Source: Nitrososphaerota archaeon
GTDB taxonomy: Archaea > Thermoproteota > Nitrososphaeria > Nitrososphaerales > Gagatemarchaeaceae
Direction: 5' to 3'
Length of the DNA stretch: 64,000 bases
Assembly (NCBI GenBank): GCA_016200045.1
Contig: JACQFN010000016.1
Location: 1 to 64,000, forward strand
Shown here: positions 50,997 through 58,708 of the stretch, piece after piece
Position numbering within the stretch: the first letter of the stretch is position 1
Layout: each line of letters opens with the position of its first letter
Made by a program: the position numbers and the translations under genes
Notes under the pieces: model-generated
What the model saw: the letters and a program-made list of their open reading frames with translations, nothing else
What the model was told of the DNA's origin: nothing
Database searches by the model: none

Positions 50997-51617
50997 TTAC
51001 CACTTCATCCCGAGCTCCTCGGAGACACGCCTGTATCTCTCGGACTGGTTCGCGCACAGCCTGGTTTCGTCGTCGATGTCGAACCCCAGCTGATTCGTGA
51101 ACAGGTGCACGTACCTGCTCCAGTGGTAAACGAGGGGGTTGTCTTCCCTTTCCCGCCACGGGTTCTTCCCCGCTCCCTCCCAGGGGTTCCCGAGCCCCTT
51201 CGACCACAGGGGGTTCTCCAGCCGGGATCTCCTCTTGAGCCGGATCAGCCGCAGGGCGGTCTCCGACCCCTCGTTGAAATAGTCCTGCGCGACCTTCCAG
51301 CCGTTCTTCCCGTACCTGTCCTCCTCACCCGAGTACGGCTTCCCTTCCTCCCCGTGATTCCCGAAGTGCCACTCGGCAAGGAGTCCCCTTCGCCTCAGGG
51401 CCTCCGCAAGGGCGGCCACCGATTTCTTCTCTGCATCCTTCGCCCTCCTCGTTGTCAGCCTGACCCTGAACCTTATCTCAGGCTCCCGGAAGAAATGGTA
51501 GGTGACGAGGACCCGTTTCCTCCGCAGCCTCTCGACGTATGGCCGGAGCACGTCGAGCAGGACTCCGTCCTGCTTGTCCAGAGGCAGGTGCAGGTTGACT
51601 TCTATCCAGTGTTCCAA
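50997..51617 (-). CDS. Thiopeptide/lantibiotic dehydratase C-terminal-like protein (SpaB_C type)
   Basis: The 206-residue protein begins HWIEVNLHLPLDKQD, then FFREPEIRFRVRL, EEDRYGKNGWKVAQDYFNE and YVHLFTNQLGFDIDDETRL. The order matches the SpaB_C glutamate-elimination domain found at the end of LanB-type dehydratases and in stand-alone thiopeptide enzymes. The domain usually needs a LanB N-terminal glutamylation partner, which is not visible here, nor is a leader peptide. It is 48 bases before the pyr operon start on the same strand and could be co-transcribed. Confidence 0.55.
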   Translation of the reverse strand: MEHWIEVNLHLPLDKQDGVLLDVLRPYVERLRRKRVLVTYHFFREPEIRFRVRLTTRRAKDAEKKSVAALAEALRRRGLLAEWHFGNHGEEGKPYSGEEDRYGKNGWKVAQDYFNEGSETALRLIRLKRRSRLENPLWSKGLGNPWEGAGKNPWREREDNPLVYHWSRYVHLFTNQLGFDIDDETRLCANQSERYRRVSEELGMKW

Positions 51618-51665
51618 AGTCTCAAGGCCCCCTGAGGAGGGCCGGATTTGATAAGCGCAGCGAAA

Positions 51666-52394
51666 CTAACGGCGCCCGTTCAGGTTCCTGACTGCCCCCG
51701 CCGGGTCCCGCGCCTCAGTGATCGACCTTCCCACGATAAGATAGTCGGCCCCCGCCCCGGTCTCGGGCTCTCCCCCCTGGGCACCGACGCCAGGCGAGAA
51801 TATCATGCACCCCTTTCCCACTATCTTCCTCGCCTCGGCGATCCTCTCTGGGGACTTCGAGGACACCACCACCCCGTCCGCCCCCCAATCGCGGGCCCTC
51901 TCCGCGAATATCCTGTAGAGCGGCTTCCCAGAGTCCGTGACCAGCCCATACCCCTCGTCGGCTCCTTTGTGGCTCATGTACACAAGGAGCACGACCCCTC
52001 CCCCCTTTTCGTGGACCCTCTCGATGACCGGCCCCAGCCCCTCCTCCTTCCCGACGAACGGGTTCGCTATGAAGCAGTCGAAACCGTAGGCGAGCAGGGA
52101 GTCGGCGATGTTCATGTTCGTCGATTCGATGTCGTTGACCTTCAGGTCCGCGATGAGCGGGAGGCCCGCCCTCCGACAGACCCTGACCAAGCCCCGAACC
52201 CCCTCCAACCCGAAGGGCAGGAGGAGGTGGTGGTTCATCTTCACCGCTGCTATCTCCTTTTTCGTTGCAGTCAGGACCTTTTCTGCCGCTCTGAGCCTTC
52301 CCGCGTGGGGTCCAGAGAAGTCGAGCGCCAGGACTACGCGGCTTCCGCTTCTTTTCGAGGACTCCGACAGGCGGTCGTTGAAGGCGCCCTTCAT
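51666..52394 (-). CDS. pyrF: Orotidine 5'-phosphate decarboxylase
   Basis: Motifs RVVLALDFSGP, the catalytic ADLKVNDIESTNMNIAD (Lys/Asp cluster), SPGVGAQGG and YLIVGRSITEA are clear. It converts OMP to UMP in pyrimidine synthesis. It is the final gene of a four-gene minus-strand operon with 4-base overlaps. The length of 242 is normal for archaea. Confidence 0.93.
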   Translation of the reverse strand: MKGAFNDRLSESSKRSGSRVVLALDFSGPHAGRLRAAEKVLTATKKEIAAVKMNHHLLLPFGLEGVRGLVRVCRRAGLPLIADLKVNDIESTNMNIADSLLAYGFDCFIANPFVGKEEGLGPVIERVHEKGGGVVLLVYMSHKGADEGYGLVTDSGKPLYRIFAERARDWGADGVVVSSKSPERIAEARKIVGKGCMIFSPGVGAQGGEPETGAGADYLIVGRSITEARDPAGAVRNLNGRR

Positions 52395-53314
52395 CCAGAC
52401 CCCTTCCCGTGGGCACTCCCGACAAGGTCGTCCAGGCGTGAAAGCCCCTTACGTTCGAGATACGAAATTATCCCCAGGTTGATGTCGTTGAACACAGCCA
52501 TCTTGGCCAACGTCCCTGTCCCCACCTGGACCGCGTTGGCCCCGGCCAGCATGAACTGCACCGCGTCCTTCCAGGTCACGACCCCTCCACACCCCATGAT
52601 GGGGACGTCGAAAGCCTCCCTCAGTTCATAGACGCAGCGAAGGGCTACGGGCCTGATGGCCGGACCCGACAGGCCCCCGTAGACGTTCGAGAGCGAAGGC
52701 CGCCCGCTTTCGATGTCGATCGGGACCGACCTTATCGTGTTGATGGCGGTCAGGCCGTCCGCCCCGGCGTCAACCGCGGCCGCCGCCACCTCCACCAGCC
52801 TGTCAGTGTTGGGCGAGAGCTTGGCGAATATTGGCTTCTTGGTCCTGCTCCTGACCGCCCTGACCACCCTGGAGACCTCCTCCGGGTCATGCCCAATCTC
52901 CGTCCCCACCCCTTCCACGTGCGGGCAGCTGAGGTTGAGCTCGTACGCGATGAATTCGTTGCCGTCGAGCTTTTCCACCACATCTCCGAACTCCTTTCCA
53001 TCCCCCCCGAAGATCGAGACGATGACCGGCAGGCTCCTCCCCTTGACGGAACCCAGCTCTTCCGAGAACTTCACTGCTCCCGGATTGGGGAGGCCGGCCG
53101 CGTTCACCCAGCCCGAGTCTACCTCAACCAGCGTAGGCTCCTTGTAGCCTTCCCGCGGCCTCGGACCGATTGACTTCGTGACGGCGGCGCCCGCCCCGAA
53201 CTTCAGGGCGTCGAGAACCCTGCCGAGGGAGGTGCCCTGGACCCCAGAAGCCAGGATAGTGGGGTTCTGAAGGTGCAAACCATCCGTTTCCACCCTGATT
53301 GCATCAGCACTCAC
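52391..53314 (-). CDS. pyrD: Dihydroorotate dehydrogenase (class 1B type)
   Basis: The FMN TIM-barrel motifs are ILASGVQGTS, AAVTKSIGPRPREGY, ELNLSCPHVEGVG (active-site Cys), IFAKLSPN, GLTAINTIR, GLSGPAIRPVALRCVYEL and MGCGGVVTW. It oxidises dihydroorotate. No pyrK electron-transfer subunit is next to it, which is unusual for class 1B. Overlaps of 4 bases join it to pyrF and pyrE. Confidence 0.92.
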   Translation of the reverse strand: MSADAIRVETDGLHLQNPTILASGVQGTSLGRVLDALKFGAGAAVTKSIGPRPREGYKEPTLVEVDSGWVNAAGLPNPGAVKFSEELGSVKGRSLPVIVSIFGGDGKEFGDVVEKLDGNEFIAYELNLSCPHVEGVGTEIGHDPEEVSRVVRAVRSRTKKPIFAKLSPNTDRLVEVAAAAVDAGADGLTAINTIRSVPIDIESGRPSLSNVYGGLSGPAIRPVALRCVYELREAFDVPIMGCGGVVTWKDAVQFMLAGANAVQVGTGTLAKMAVFNDINLGIISYLERKGLSRLDDLVGSAHGKGSG

Positions 53315-53952
53315 CTGTCGCCACCTCCGACCTGTCGCATCACGGCGTCGCGGTCCTTCTTCGTCATCTTCTTTGCCTCGAAGAGAACGTCAACCAACTC
53401 CTTGACCGACACGTAGGAGTGCAGCGTGATCCCGACTGCTCCCAGGTTCTTCCCTCCACCCTCTAGCCGGTCAACGAGCACGACCGCGTCATGAACGACG
53501 CACCCCGACCTCCTCAGACCCTCCGCGGCGGAGATTAGGCTCCCTCCCGTGGTCACCAGGTCGTCCACAACTACCGCTCGCCACCCCGGCTGCAGCGCCC
53601 CTTCGACCTGCCTCCCAAGGCCGTGTCCCTTTTCCTCTCGCCTGACGTAGACCATCGGCTTCTTCAGAAGGAAGGCGAGCGGGGACGAGATAGTGACCCC
53701 TGCAGTGGCCACCCCGGCCACGACATCGTAGTTCTTCGCTCCCAACCGGTCCACCATTGACCCATAGGCGCCGACCACGGCTCCGTAAACCTCTGGGAAA
53801 CTTGGAATCATCCTCAAGTCGAGGTAGTATGAGCTTGCTTTTCCGCTTGAGAGCGTGAACCTCCCGAACCTGACAGCCCCTACTTCGAAGAGGGCTCTTG
53901 CGAGCTTCCCCACATCTGGGCTTGAATGAGAATCCAAGGAATCACCCGGCAA
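53311..53952 (-). CDS. pyrE: Orotate phosphoribosyltransferase
   Basis: The PRPP-binding motif is WRAVVVDDLVTTGGSLISAA and the substrate region reads SGKASSYYLDLRMI. It adds ribose phosphate to orotate, giving OMP for pyrF. It overlaps the upstream PD-(D/E)XK-like gene by 11 bases. Confidence 0.93.
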   Translation of the reverse strand: MPGDSLDSHSSPDVGKLARALFEVGAVRFGRFTLSSGKASSYYLDLRMIPSFPEVYGAVVGAYGSMVDRLGAKNYDVVAGVATAGVTISSPLAFLLKKPMVYVRREEKGHGLGRQVEGALQPGWRAVVVDDLVTTGGSLISAAEGLRRSGCVVHDAVVLVDRLEGGGKNLGAVGITLHSYVSVKELVDVLFEAKKMTKKDRDAVMRQVGGGDR

Positions 53953-54676
53953 TTCCGCGAGCCGACGCTTCTCCGATGTTGAACCCGCCTCCTCGTTTAG
54001 GCTCGTTCCGATTTAAGGTTTGGTGGCCATGATTCAGTTTTGCGAGGACCTCCCTCATCTCAGAATATCCGCGCGGGTCTACCTCCGTCGTCTGGGCCGC
54101 GTCCACGTCGATCACGTAGACCGAGTTCAAGTGCGCTCGCATCAGGTCCTCCTCCAGTATCGGAGGGTCGTCGTAGTATTCGTCGGTGAGCGCCTTGATT
54201 TCCACCGCCTCCTTCCTCGTCCTCAGGCGGGGAGGCTTTACGAAGAATTGGGAGAAGTCAAGAACATACGAGGGGGTCGTCCCGAGGGCGAACTTTCCTG
54301 AAAATCTGCTGTATCTAGCGATCTTGCTAGCGATCCTGCTGCGGGCGTAAAGGGACGGCTCGAGCGCCGCCTCCGGCGGGATGAATCCGGTCTCAATTTC
54401 GACGATGAGGGGCCCGTCCCCCCTGCTCCCGATCACGTCGCACACCAGGGTCCTGTCCAGCCTGTGCTCTACCTTCACTTCGTAGCCTTCCTTTACAAGG
54501 CCCTTCGCGCACACCAATTCCAACGCGGAGTGGTTGATCTTTACCTGGTTCTTCCTGTAGAGGCCGACGAGCATGTTGGCTATCCCAAAGACCTTCGAGC
54601 GCACTGACTCGTCCTCCCCCCTGCACGCCCTTCCGGCCAGCTCGTAGAGGTCTGCCTTGAACCTCCTTACATCCAA
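53942..54676 (-). CDS. PD-(D/E)XK nuclease-like protein heading the pyr operon
   Basis: The 244-residue protein has VCDVIGSRGDGPLIVEIETGFIP, an Asp followed by a Glu-x-Glu strand as in PD-(D/E)XK nucleases, then ARSRIASKIARYSRFSGKFALG where a conserved Lys and helix should be. The N-terminus (HSALELVCAKGLVKEGY) recalls restriction-like proteins of archaea. It is the first gene of the pyrF-D-E operon, an odd pairing. Whether it cuts nucleic acid is not known. Confidence 0.6.
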   Translation of the reverse strand: MDVRRFKADLYELAGRACRGEDESVRSKVFGIANMLVGLYRKNQVKINHSALELVCAKGLVKEGYEVKVEHRLDRTLVCDVIGSRGDGPLIVEIETGFIPPEAALEPSLYARSRIASKIARYSRFSGKFALGTTPSYVLDFSQFFVKPPRLRTRKEAVEIKALTDEYYDDPPILEEDLMRAHLNSVYVIDVDAAQTTEVDPRGYSEMREVLAKLNHGHQTLNRNEPKRGGGFNIGEASARGIAG

Positions 54677-54719
54677 TCATCCGAACCGAGCCTGAATCGG
54701 TATTAAAGCAGGGCGAGTC

Positions 54720-55364
54720 TCATTTCGTTCGTGCCCTACTCTCCTCGAGGATGCGTTTCACTTCGTCGTCGTCTACCTGCTCGAAGCTAGAGTAGAACTC
54801 CCCGATAGCAAGAAAGGACTCAGGGGTGTGGAGGCAGACCACCCTGTTCCCGTCCTCGGCCAGCGTCTCCAAAGCACCTGCAGGAGCCACAGGGACTGCC
54901 ACAACCACCTCCCTCGGTCCAAGCTTCTTCACCGACATCACTGCGGCGCCGACCGAACTCCCAGTCGCGATCCCGTCGTCCACGATCAGGACCGTCTTCC
55001 CGCCCAGCTGAGGGTAGGGCGCGTCTCCCCTGAACCTCTTCGTCCTGTCCTTCACCTCTTCCCTTTTCAAGGCGATCTGTTTCCGGAGATACTCCTCAGA
55101 CGCGCCCAGGGATTCCGCGGCCTGCCTGTCGATTATGACTTCCCCTTCCTGCGTCACCGCGCCCAGGGCGTACTCAGGTTCTCCTGGCGCCTCGATCTTT
55201 CTGGTCACGACAACGTCGAGGGGGGCGCCGATCAATTCCGCCACCTCGTTCGCCACCACCACTCCGCCCCTTGGAATGCCGAGAACGACGACATCGGTCC
55301 CCTTCATGTCCTTCAACGCGTCACCCAACTTCCTCCCCGCGTCCACCCTGTCTCTGAAGATCAT
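54720..55364 (-). CDS. Phosphoribosyltransferase-like protein (COG1926)
   Basis: VLGIPRGGVVVANEVAELIGAPLDVVVTRKI and the PRPP loop VLIVDDGIATGSSVGAAV match the COG1926 phosphoribosyltransferases. Their substrate is unknown; they are often near erythromycin-esterase or DUF proteins. ATG 55364 is preferred over 55391 since an ATATCATAT box lies just before. Confidence 0.8.
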   Translation of the reverse strand: MIFRDRVDAGRKLGDALKDMKGTDVVVLGIPRGGVVVANEVAELIGAPLDVVVTRKIEAPGEPEYALGAVTQEGEVIIDRQAAESLGASEEYLRKQIALKREEVKDRTKRFRGDAPYPQLGGKTVLIVDDGIATGSSVGAAVMSVKKLGPREVVVAVPVAPAGALETLAEDGNRVVCLHTPESFLAIGEFYSSFEQVDDDEVKRILEESRARTK

Positions 55365-55416
55365 CCTGAACGGCTCCCCGCCACACAGCACCGGCCCATA
55401 TGATATTTGGTTGCCT

Positions 55417-55632
55417 CGCCCGGCTTTCAGGAGGGATGTGGCTTTCCTCCGACGACGGCCTCGTAGCGTGCCTCCATCTCCGTCGTCCCGGTTTGCCCTC
55501 GGTATGGCTTCCGTGAAGTCCGGGTTGCCCCGTCTCTACGCGCCACCATCCCGCTCGCGGACGGTACCTTGCGTCTAGGCTTTCCCAGACGCCTCATCTG
55601 TCCCGCGAATCCATCCTTTTCCTGGCCGGACG
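55417..55632 (-). ncRNA. Candidate structured RNA, about 216 nt
   Basis: No credible protein is encoded here. On the minus strand the 5' end CGTCCGGC (55632-55625) pairs with GCCGGGCG (55424-55417), closing the RNA. Further stems: GCGTCTGGG-AAAG-CCTAGACGC (55592-55571); TCGCG/GTCCGCGA with a bulge (55608/55555); CGGG-GCAA-CCCG with a GNRA loop (55532-55521); GACGACGG/CCGTCGTC (55487/55451); GGAGG/CCTCC (55450/55430). The TATA box TTTATA at 55664-55659 sits 26 bases before the 5' end. It matches no RNA family I know; the SRP and RNase P consensus sequences are not seen. Confidence 0.6.
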
Positions 55633-55658
55633 AGTGGAGTGATAGGACCCTCGTCTGG

Positions 55659-55664
55659 TATAAA
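55659..55664 (-). promoter_or_regulatory. TATA box for the candidate structured RNA
   Basis: TTTATA on the minus strand, 26-27 bases from the expected 5' end at 55632-55637, in an intergenic region with no gene to its right on that strand. Confidence 0.6.
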
Positions 55665-55705
55665 TCAGTTGTGGGAGTTACTCGATTCTGAAAACGACCC
55701 GCCGA

Positions 55706-56083
55706 TCATGTCGTGTCCATCGCAGGCGCCTTCTCCATTGGGGCGTCCCTGCCGACGACCCAGATCTCCCACCCGTTTCTGAGCTTCATGTCGACCCCTC
55801 TGAGCCCTCCTCTGGGGACTGCGAGAATCCTCCTTACTGATCCCATTAGAAAAAGCCCTGGCTGGAACCACACGCTCCGGTAGTTCTTCCTCGAGAACCT
55901 CTTCATGTTCGGATGGGTCTCGCACTCGACCAGGACTATCTCCTCTGTTTGGCCCTCTCTCCTGTACCCGAGCAGGTCCGGCCGGTACGAGTCCCACCAC
56001 AACCATCTCCCGGGCGGGTAAAGGGGCTCCTCGACGACGCGGTAGCTCTCTCGCTCCAGCTCTCTCCTTACGACGTCCTTCAT
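55706..56083 (-). CDS. Small PD-(D/E)XK-like protein
   Basis: SYRPDLLGYRREGQTEEIVLVECETHPNMKRFSRKNYRSV carries the Asp...Glu-x-Glu arrangement of a restriction-like nuclease fold, close to the VEIETG of the protein at 53942. The start is uncertain: ATG 56083 is used; GTG 56104 or ATG 56239 are possible. The downstream 450 bases hold a structured RNA candidate. Function is unknown. Confidence 0.55.
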   Translation of the reverse strand: MKDVVRRELERESYRVVEEPLYPPGRWLWWDSYRPDLLGYRREGQTEEIVLVECETHPNMKRFSRKNYRSVWFQPGLFLMGSVRRILAVPRGGLRGVDMKLRNGWEIWVVGRDAPMEKAPAMDTT

Positions 56084-56261
56084 GGACCGGTGGACAGAAG
56101 ATTCCGCCACCCCCCCGCCTTGCCATCCGGCGCTTTTCAACCGGGTGCTCCACAAGATTCGAGCAAGGGCCAAGAATTGTCGGCTGATTTCCGGGGCGTT
56201 GATACGGAGGTCAAGGGAAAATCTCCCGTTTGTGAGCAACTAATGTCAAGCTAGGATAACA
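56084..56261. other. Non-coding gap before the second structured RNA
   Basis: No plausible gene is seen here beyond a possible N-terminal extension of the minus-strand ORF to 56239. No clear promoter was found on either strand. Confidence 0.5.
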
Positions 56262-56650
56262 GTGGGCTCCCCCCGGCTGGATGTCAGCTCTCTCGCTGTT
56301 GGCTGGGTCGAGAGTTGGGGCGACAGACCGCGTCGAAGTCGGTTACGCGCGACGCCGGGAATATTCCGGTCTGCCCCTCGACTCGAAGTCCGGCCTTGTG
56401 TCCGCGAGAGCAAGGTGCGGTCCGACGAACGCGCCTCGGGAAGACGGAGAACCCGGGAAGGTGAAGGACCCTTCCCCGAACGGACGAGGTGCAGAGCCTC
56501 TGCTTAGCACCGGACCCGGACGGAGAAGCGCCTGACGCCCGAACATGGTTCGATGTCTGAACGAAGCGCGCAAGGGAGACCGGACCGAGCTCGAAACGGA
56601 CAGACGAAGACAGCGAGGGGCGGCTTTGGCGTTTTGATAAGGACTGCCCA
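56262..56650 (+). ncRNA. Candidate structured RNA with RNase P-like topology
   Basis: About 390 bases with no credible coding frame pair as follows. P1: 56264-56270 with 56641-56649 (7 bp, 2-nt bulge). P2: 56289-56299 with 56610-56620 (11 bp). P3: 56308-56312/56382-56386, 56317-56320/56374-56377, 56324-56330/56367-56373, capped by 56331-56335/56350-56354. P4: 56386-56392 (AAGUCCG, bulged U) with 56621-56626 (CGGCUU). The P1-P2-P3-P4 order and the bulged U recall archaeal RNase P RNA, but the J3/4 and J2/4 signature bases do not match. Further hairpins fill the middle (for example GGGAAGG/CCTTCCC). Identity as rnpB is a hypothesis. Confidence 0.5.
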
Positions 56651-56665
56651 ACAGCCACGGGAATC

Positions 56666-56672
56666 GTTATAG
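56666..56672 (+). promoter_or_regulatory. TATA box for the FKBP gene
   Basis: GTTATAG lies 25-31 bases upstream of the ATG at 56697; the mRNA should be leaderless. Confidence 0.65.
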
Positions 56673-56696
56673 AACAAAGCAGGGGAGGCACGCCCG

Positions 56697-57029
56697 ATGA
56701 ACGAGTCATCCGCGCAGAAGGGGGACACGGTCAGCGTCCACTATGTGGGCCGCTTTCCGGGCGGCAAGGTGTTCGACACCAGCATGAGGTCGGAGGCCGA
56801 CAAGGCCGGGCTGTTCAACCCTGCAAGGGACTACAAGCCACTCCAGGTGACGCTCGGTGCCCGCCAGGTGATAAGCGGCTTCGAGGAAGCCCTCATGGGA
56901 ATGAAGGTGAACGAGACGAAGGAGGTCACCCTCCCGCCGGAGAAGGCGTACGGACGGACCGGCAAGCACCCGATGGCCGGGAAGACTCTCCAGTTCAAGC
57001 TGCTAGTCACCAACATCAAGAAGCCTTAG
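56697..57029 (+). CDS. FKBP-type peptidyl-prolyl cis-trans isomerase
   Basis: The fold is clear: VSVHYVGRFPGGKVFDTS, ARQVISGFEEALMGMKVNETKEV, and PPEKAYG near the C-terminus. The 110-residue protein lacks the insert-in-flap domain of the longer archaeal SlyD-like forms. It accelerates folding at prolines and may act as a chaperone. Confidence 0.92.
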   Translation: MNESSAQKGDTVSVHYVGRFPGGKVFDTSMRSEADKAGLFNPARDYKPLQVTLGARQVISGFEEALMGMKVNETKEVTLPPEKAYGRTGKHPMAGKTLQFKLLVTNIKKP

Positions 57030-57084
57030 GCTGGTTCCCGCCTGCGACGAGCGCTTATCTAGTCAGAGTGACTATCCGCCATCG

Positions 57085-57366
57085 TTGGCCAGGCGAGCGT
57101 TCACAATCGACACCGGCAAGGAAAAAATCCCGGTGGAAGGGCACGCCCACCAGAACGTAGCCGTAAAGTACCTGATGAAACGAAGACGGAGCCTGATTTT
57201 TACGAAGGACCCGGCCAAGGTGGAGAAGCTTTTCGCCGACGTCCCCCAGGAGATCAGCATAATCGGGGCGAACGTCACCAAGAAGTACAGGGTTGCCTGG
57301 GAAAGGGTAGGAACAGGGGAGTTCCCTGGGGCCAGGTTCACGTTCACACTCGAAGTAGTCCAGTAA
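57085..57366 (+). CDS. Hypothetical protein, 93 aa
   Basis: A basic, single-domain product with KIPVEGHAHQNVAVKYLMKRRRS and a strand pair at the end (RFTFTLEVV). No family was recognised. TTG 57085 is placed 26-33 bases after GCTTATCTA (57052). Confidence 0.58.
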   Translation: MARRAFTIDTGKEKIPVEGHAHQNVAVKYLMKRRRSLIFTKDPAKVEKLFADVPQEISIIGANVTKKYRVAWERVGTGEFPGARFTFTLEVVQ

Positions 57367-57404
57367 GACACCCTTTTCAACAGGGATTTTGACGGCTTCG
57401 CGTA

Positions 57405-57617
57405 TTGCCCGGTTACAGAAAGAGCGCCTACGCCGACGCGATTGAGCGGGTCAGGGCGCAGCACGCGCACGACATCAAGCCCTCACGCGCAACGGTCGAA
57501 TGTCCCCAGTGCGGGACCCGGCAGGTGATAAACGACACCCCAGGGCAGCGCCGCTGCGTCAAGTGCGGCTACGAGTTCAGGCCAGGCAGGCCGGCGCCTA
57601 CTTCTTCCATGTCATAA
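57405..57617 (+). CDS. Small zinc-ribbon protein
   Basis: The 70-residue product ends in CPQCGTRQVINDTPGQRRCVKCGYEFR, a C4 zinc ribbon. The N-terminus is helical. The gene is convergent with and overlaps another zinc-ribbon gene by 20 bases. Role may be in nucleic acid or protein binding. Confidence 0.6.
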   Translation: MPGYRKSAYADAIERVRAQHAHDIKPSRATVECPQCGTRQVINDTPGQRRCVKCGYEFRPGRPAPTSSMS

Positions 57618-57780
57618 CCCTAGTCTCCCCAGTCTTCGAGTCCTTCCACGCAGCATAGCCTGTTCCGCAAGAGGAGCAGACGAACCTCTGAACATTCATC
57701 GGTTTGGAGGTCTTGGCCCCTCCCGTCCATTCGGTCGCCGGGCGGGGGTTCTCCATCTCACACTTCGGGCACTTGACCAC
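57598..57780 (-). CDS. Small zinc-ribbon protein
   Basis: The 60 residues hold CPKCEMENPRP and, 23 residues on, CSSCGTGYAAW, two CxxC pairs for one zinc. Unlike most neighbours there is no other domain. It may be a transcription- or ribosome-associated factor; not recognised. Confidence 0.6.
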   Translation of the reverse strand: MVKCPKCEMENPRPATEWTGGAKTSKPMNVQRFVCSSCGTGYAAWKDSKTGETRVMTWKK

Positions 57781-57841
57781 GCAGACTCAGCGTGAACTCG
57801 ACGCTCAGGCTTATCTACTTTGGACGCAAAGGCGAAAGTGC

Positions 57842-58288
57842 ATGATGCAAAAAATGCCCCGGCCGACGGGGGTGACGGTCCTGGCAATCCTTGACATGGT
57901 TGGCGGGATCATAGCCCTTCTGGGCGGTGGACTCATCCTCGCAGGGTCATCATATCTAGGCACACTCGGCTACGGCCAGTTCGCAGGCCTGGCAGCGGCG
58001 TTCGGCGGCGGACTCCTCGTCGTCGGAGTCCTGGCCATAGTCGTCGGATACGGCATGTGGTCGGGAAAAGGGTGGGCGTATCTTCTCTCCATCGTCCTGT
58101 ACATACTCGGAATCGTCACCAGCCTGGGCTCGCTGGCGTTCGGGAACTACTCGAGCATAGTCGGGCTCGTCATATACATCATCATCATCTGGTATCTCTG
58201 GAAGCCACACGTCAAGGCCTACTTCGGCAGGGGAGCACCCCCACCGATGGCTCCGGCTTCGATGCCTCCCCCATCCACAACGCCATAA
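57842..58288 (+). CDS. Polytopic membrane protein, four helices
   Basis: GVTVLAILDMVGGIIALLGG begins a series of four to five hydrophobic helices with Gly-rich packing, ending in WYLWKPHVKAYFGRG and a Pro-rich tail. The start is placed 25-32 bases after CTTATCTA (57810). It resembles DUF2127-like small membrane proteins, without certainty. Confidence 0.6.
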   Translation: MMQKMPRPTGVTVLAILDMVGGIIALLGGGLILAGSSYLGTLGYGQFAGLAAAFGGGLLVVGVLAIVVGYGMWSGKGWAYLLSIVLYILGIVTSLGSLAFGNYSSIVGLVIYIIIIWYLWKPHVKAYFGRGAPPPMAPASMPPPSTTP

Positions 58289-58297
58289 GCGTCCGCG

Positions 58298-58708
58298 TCA
58301 AGATTTCTCAAAGTATTTTTTTAGCGGCTCCCAGTAGAAGTCCTTCCATCCCTGAGCGTACTCATCCACCTGCTCTTCGGGGACCTTCGAATGGACCATG
58401 CTCAGCTTCGTCCTCTTTCCCTTCCTTGAAAACGTAATCTCGACGACTGACGGAGGGTAGCCTTCCGGCCATCCGGTGGTCTTCCACTCGTGCAGGATGC
58501 GCTTCCCTCCCTCGAGCTCGACGTACCTTCCCGTGATGTACCCGTCCCACGCAGTGAACTTCCCCCCGACCTTCTTTGATCCGGTCGCCGTGGACCCGGT
58601 GAAGGCCTCGTGCTTCTTCGGGTCGACGTACGCTTCGAACACTTCCTCGGGCGAGGCCTCCAGCACCACGCTCTGCCTGATGACGGCGAACTTCTGGGCC
58701 GTGGTCAT
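58298..58708 (-). CDS. SRPBCC/AHSA1-like protein
   Basis: From ATG 58708: IRQSVVLEASPEEVFEAYVDPKKHEAFTGSTATGS, then WDGYITGRYVELEGGKRILHEWKTTGWP and a final helix GWKDFYWEPLKKYF. This is an AHSA1-type START fold like the gene at 19320. It overlaps the upstream hydrolase stop by 4 bases, so they are co-translated. Confidence 0.8.
   Translation of the reverse strand: MTTAQKFAVIRQSVVLEASPEEVFEAYVDPKKHEAFTGSTATGSKKVGGKFTAWDGYITGRYVELEGGKRILHEWKTTGWPEGYPPSVVEITFSRKGKRTKLSMVHSKVPEEQVDEYAQGWKDFYWEPLKKYFEKS

Noticed and set aside
55417-55632. Reading the first structured RNA as SRP RNA, a TPP or a cobalamin riboswitch
   Set aside because: The SRP S-domain sequence, the TPP core and the B12 box are not present on either strand, and its length is wrong for SRP.
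56284-56709. 141-residue minus-strand ORF over the second structured RNA
   Set aside because: Composition is Arg/Ser/Pro-rich without motifs, and the plus strand folds into long helices with A-rich loops.
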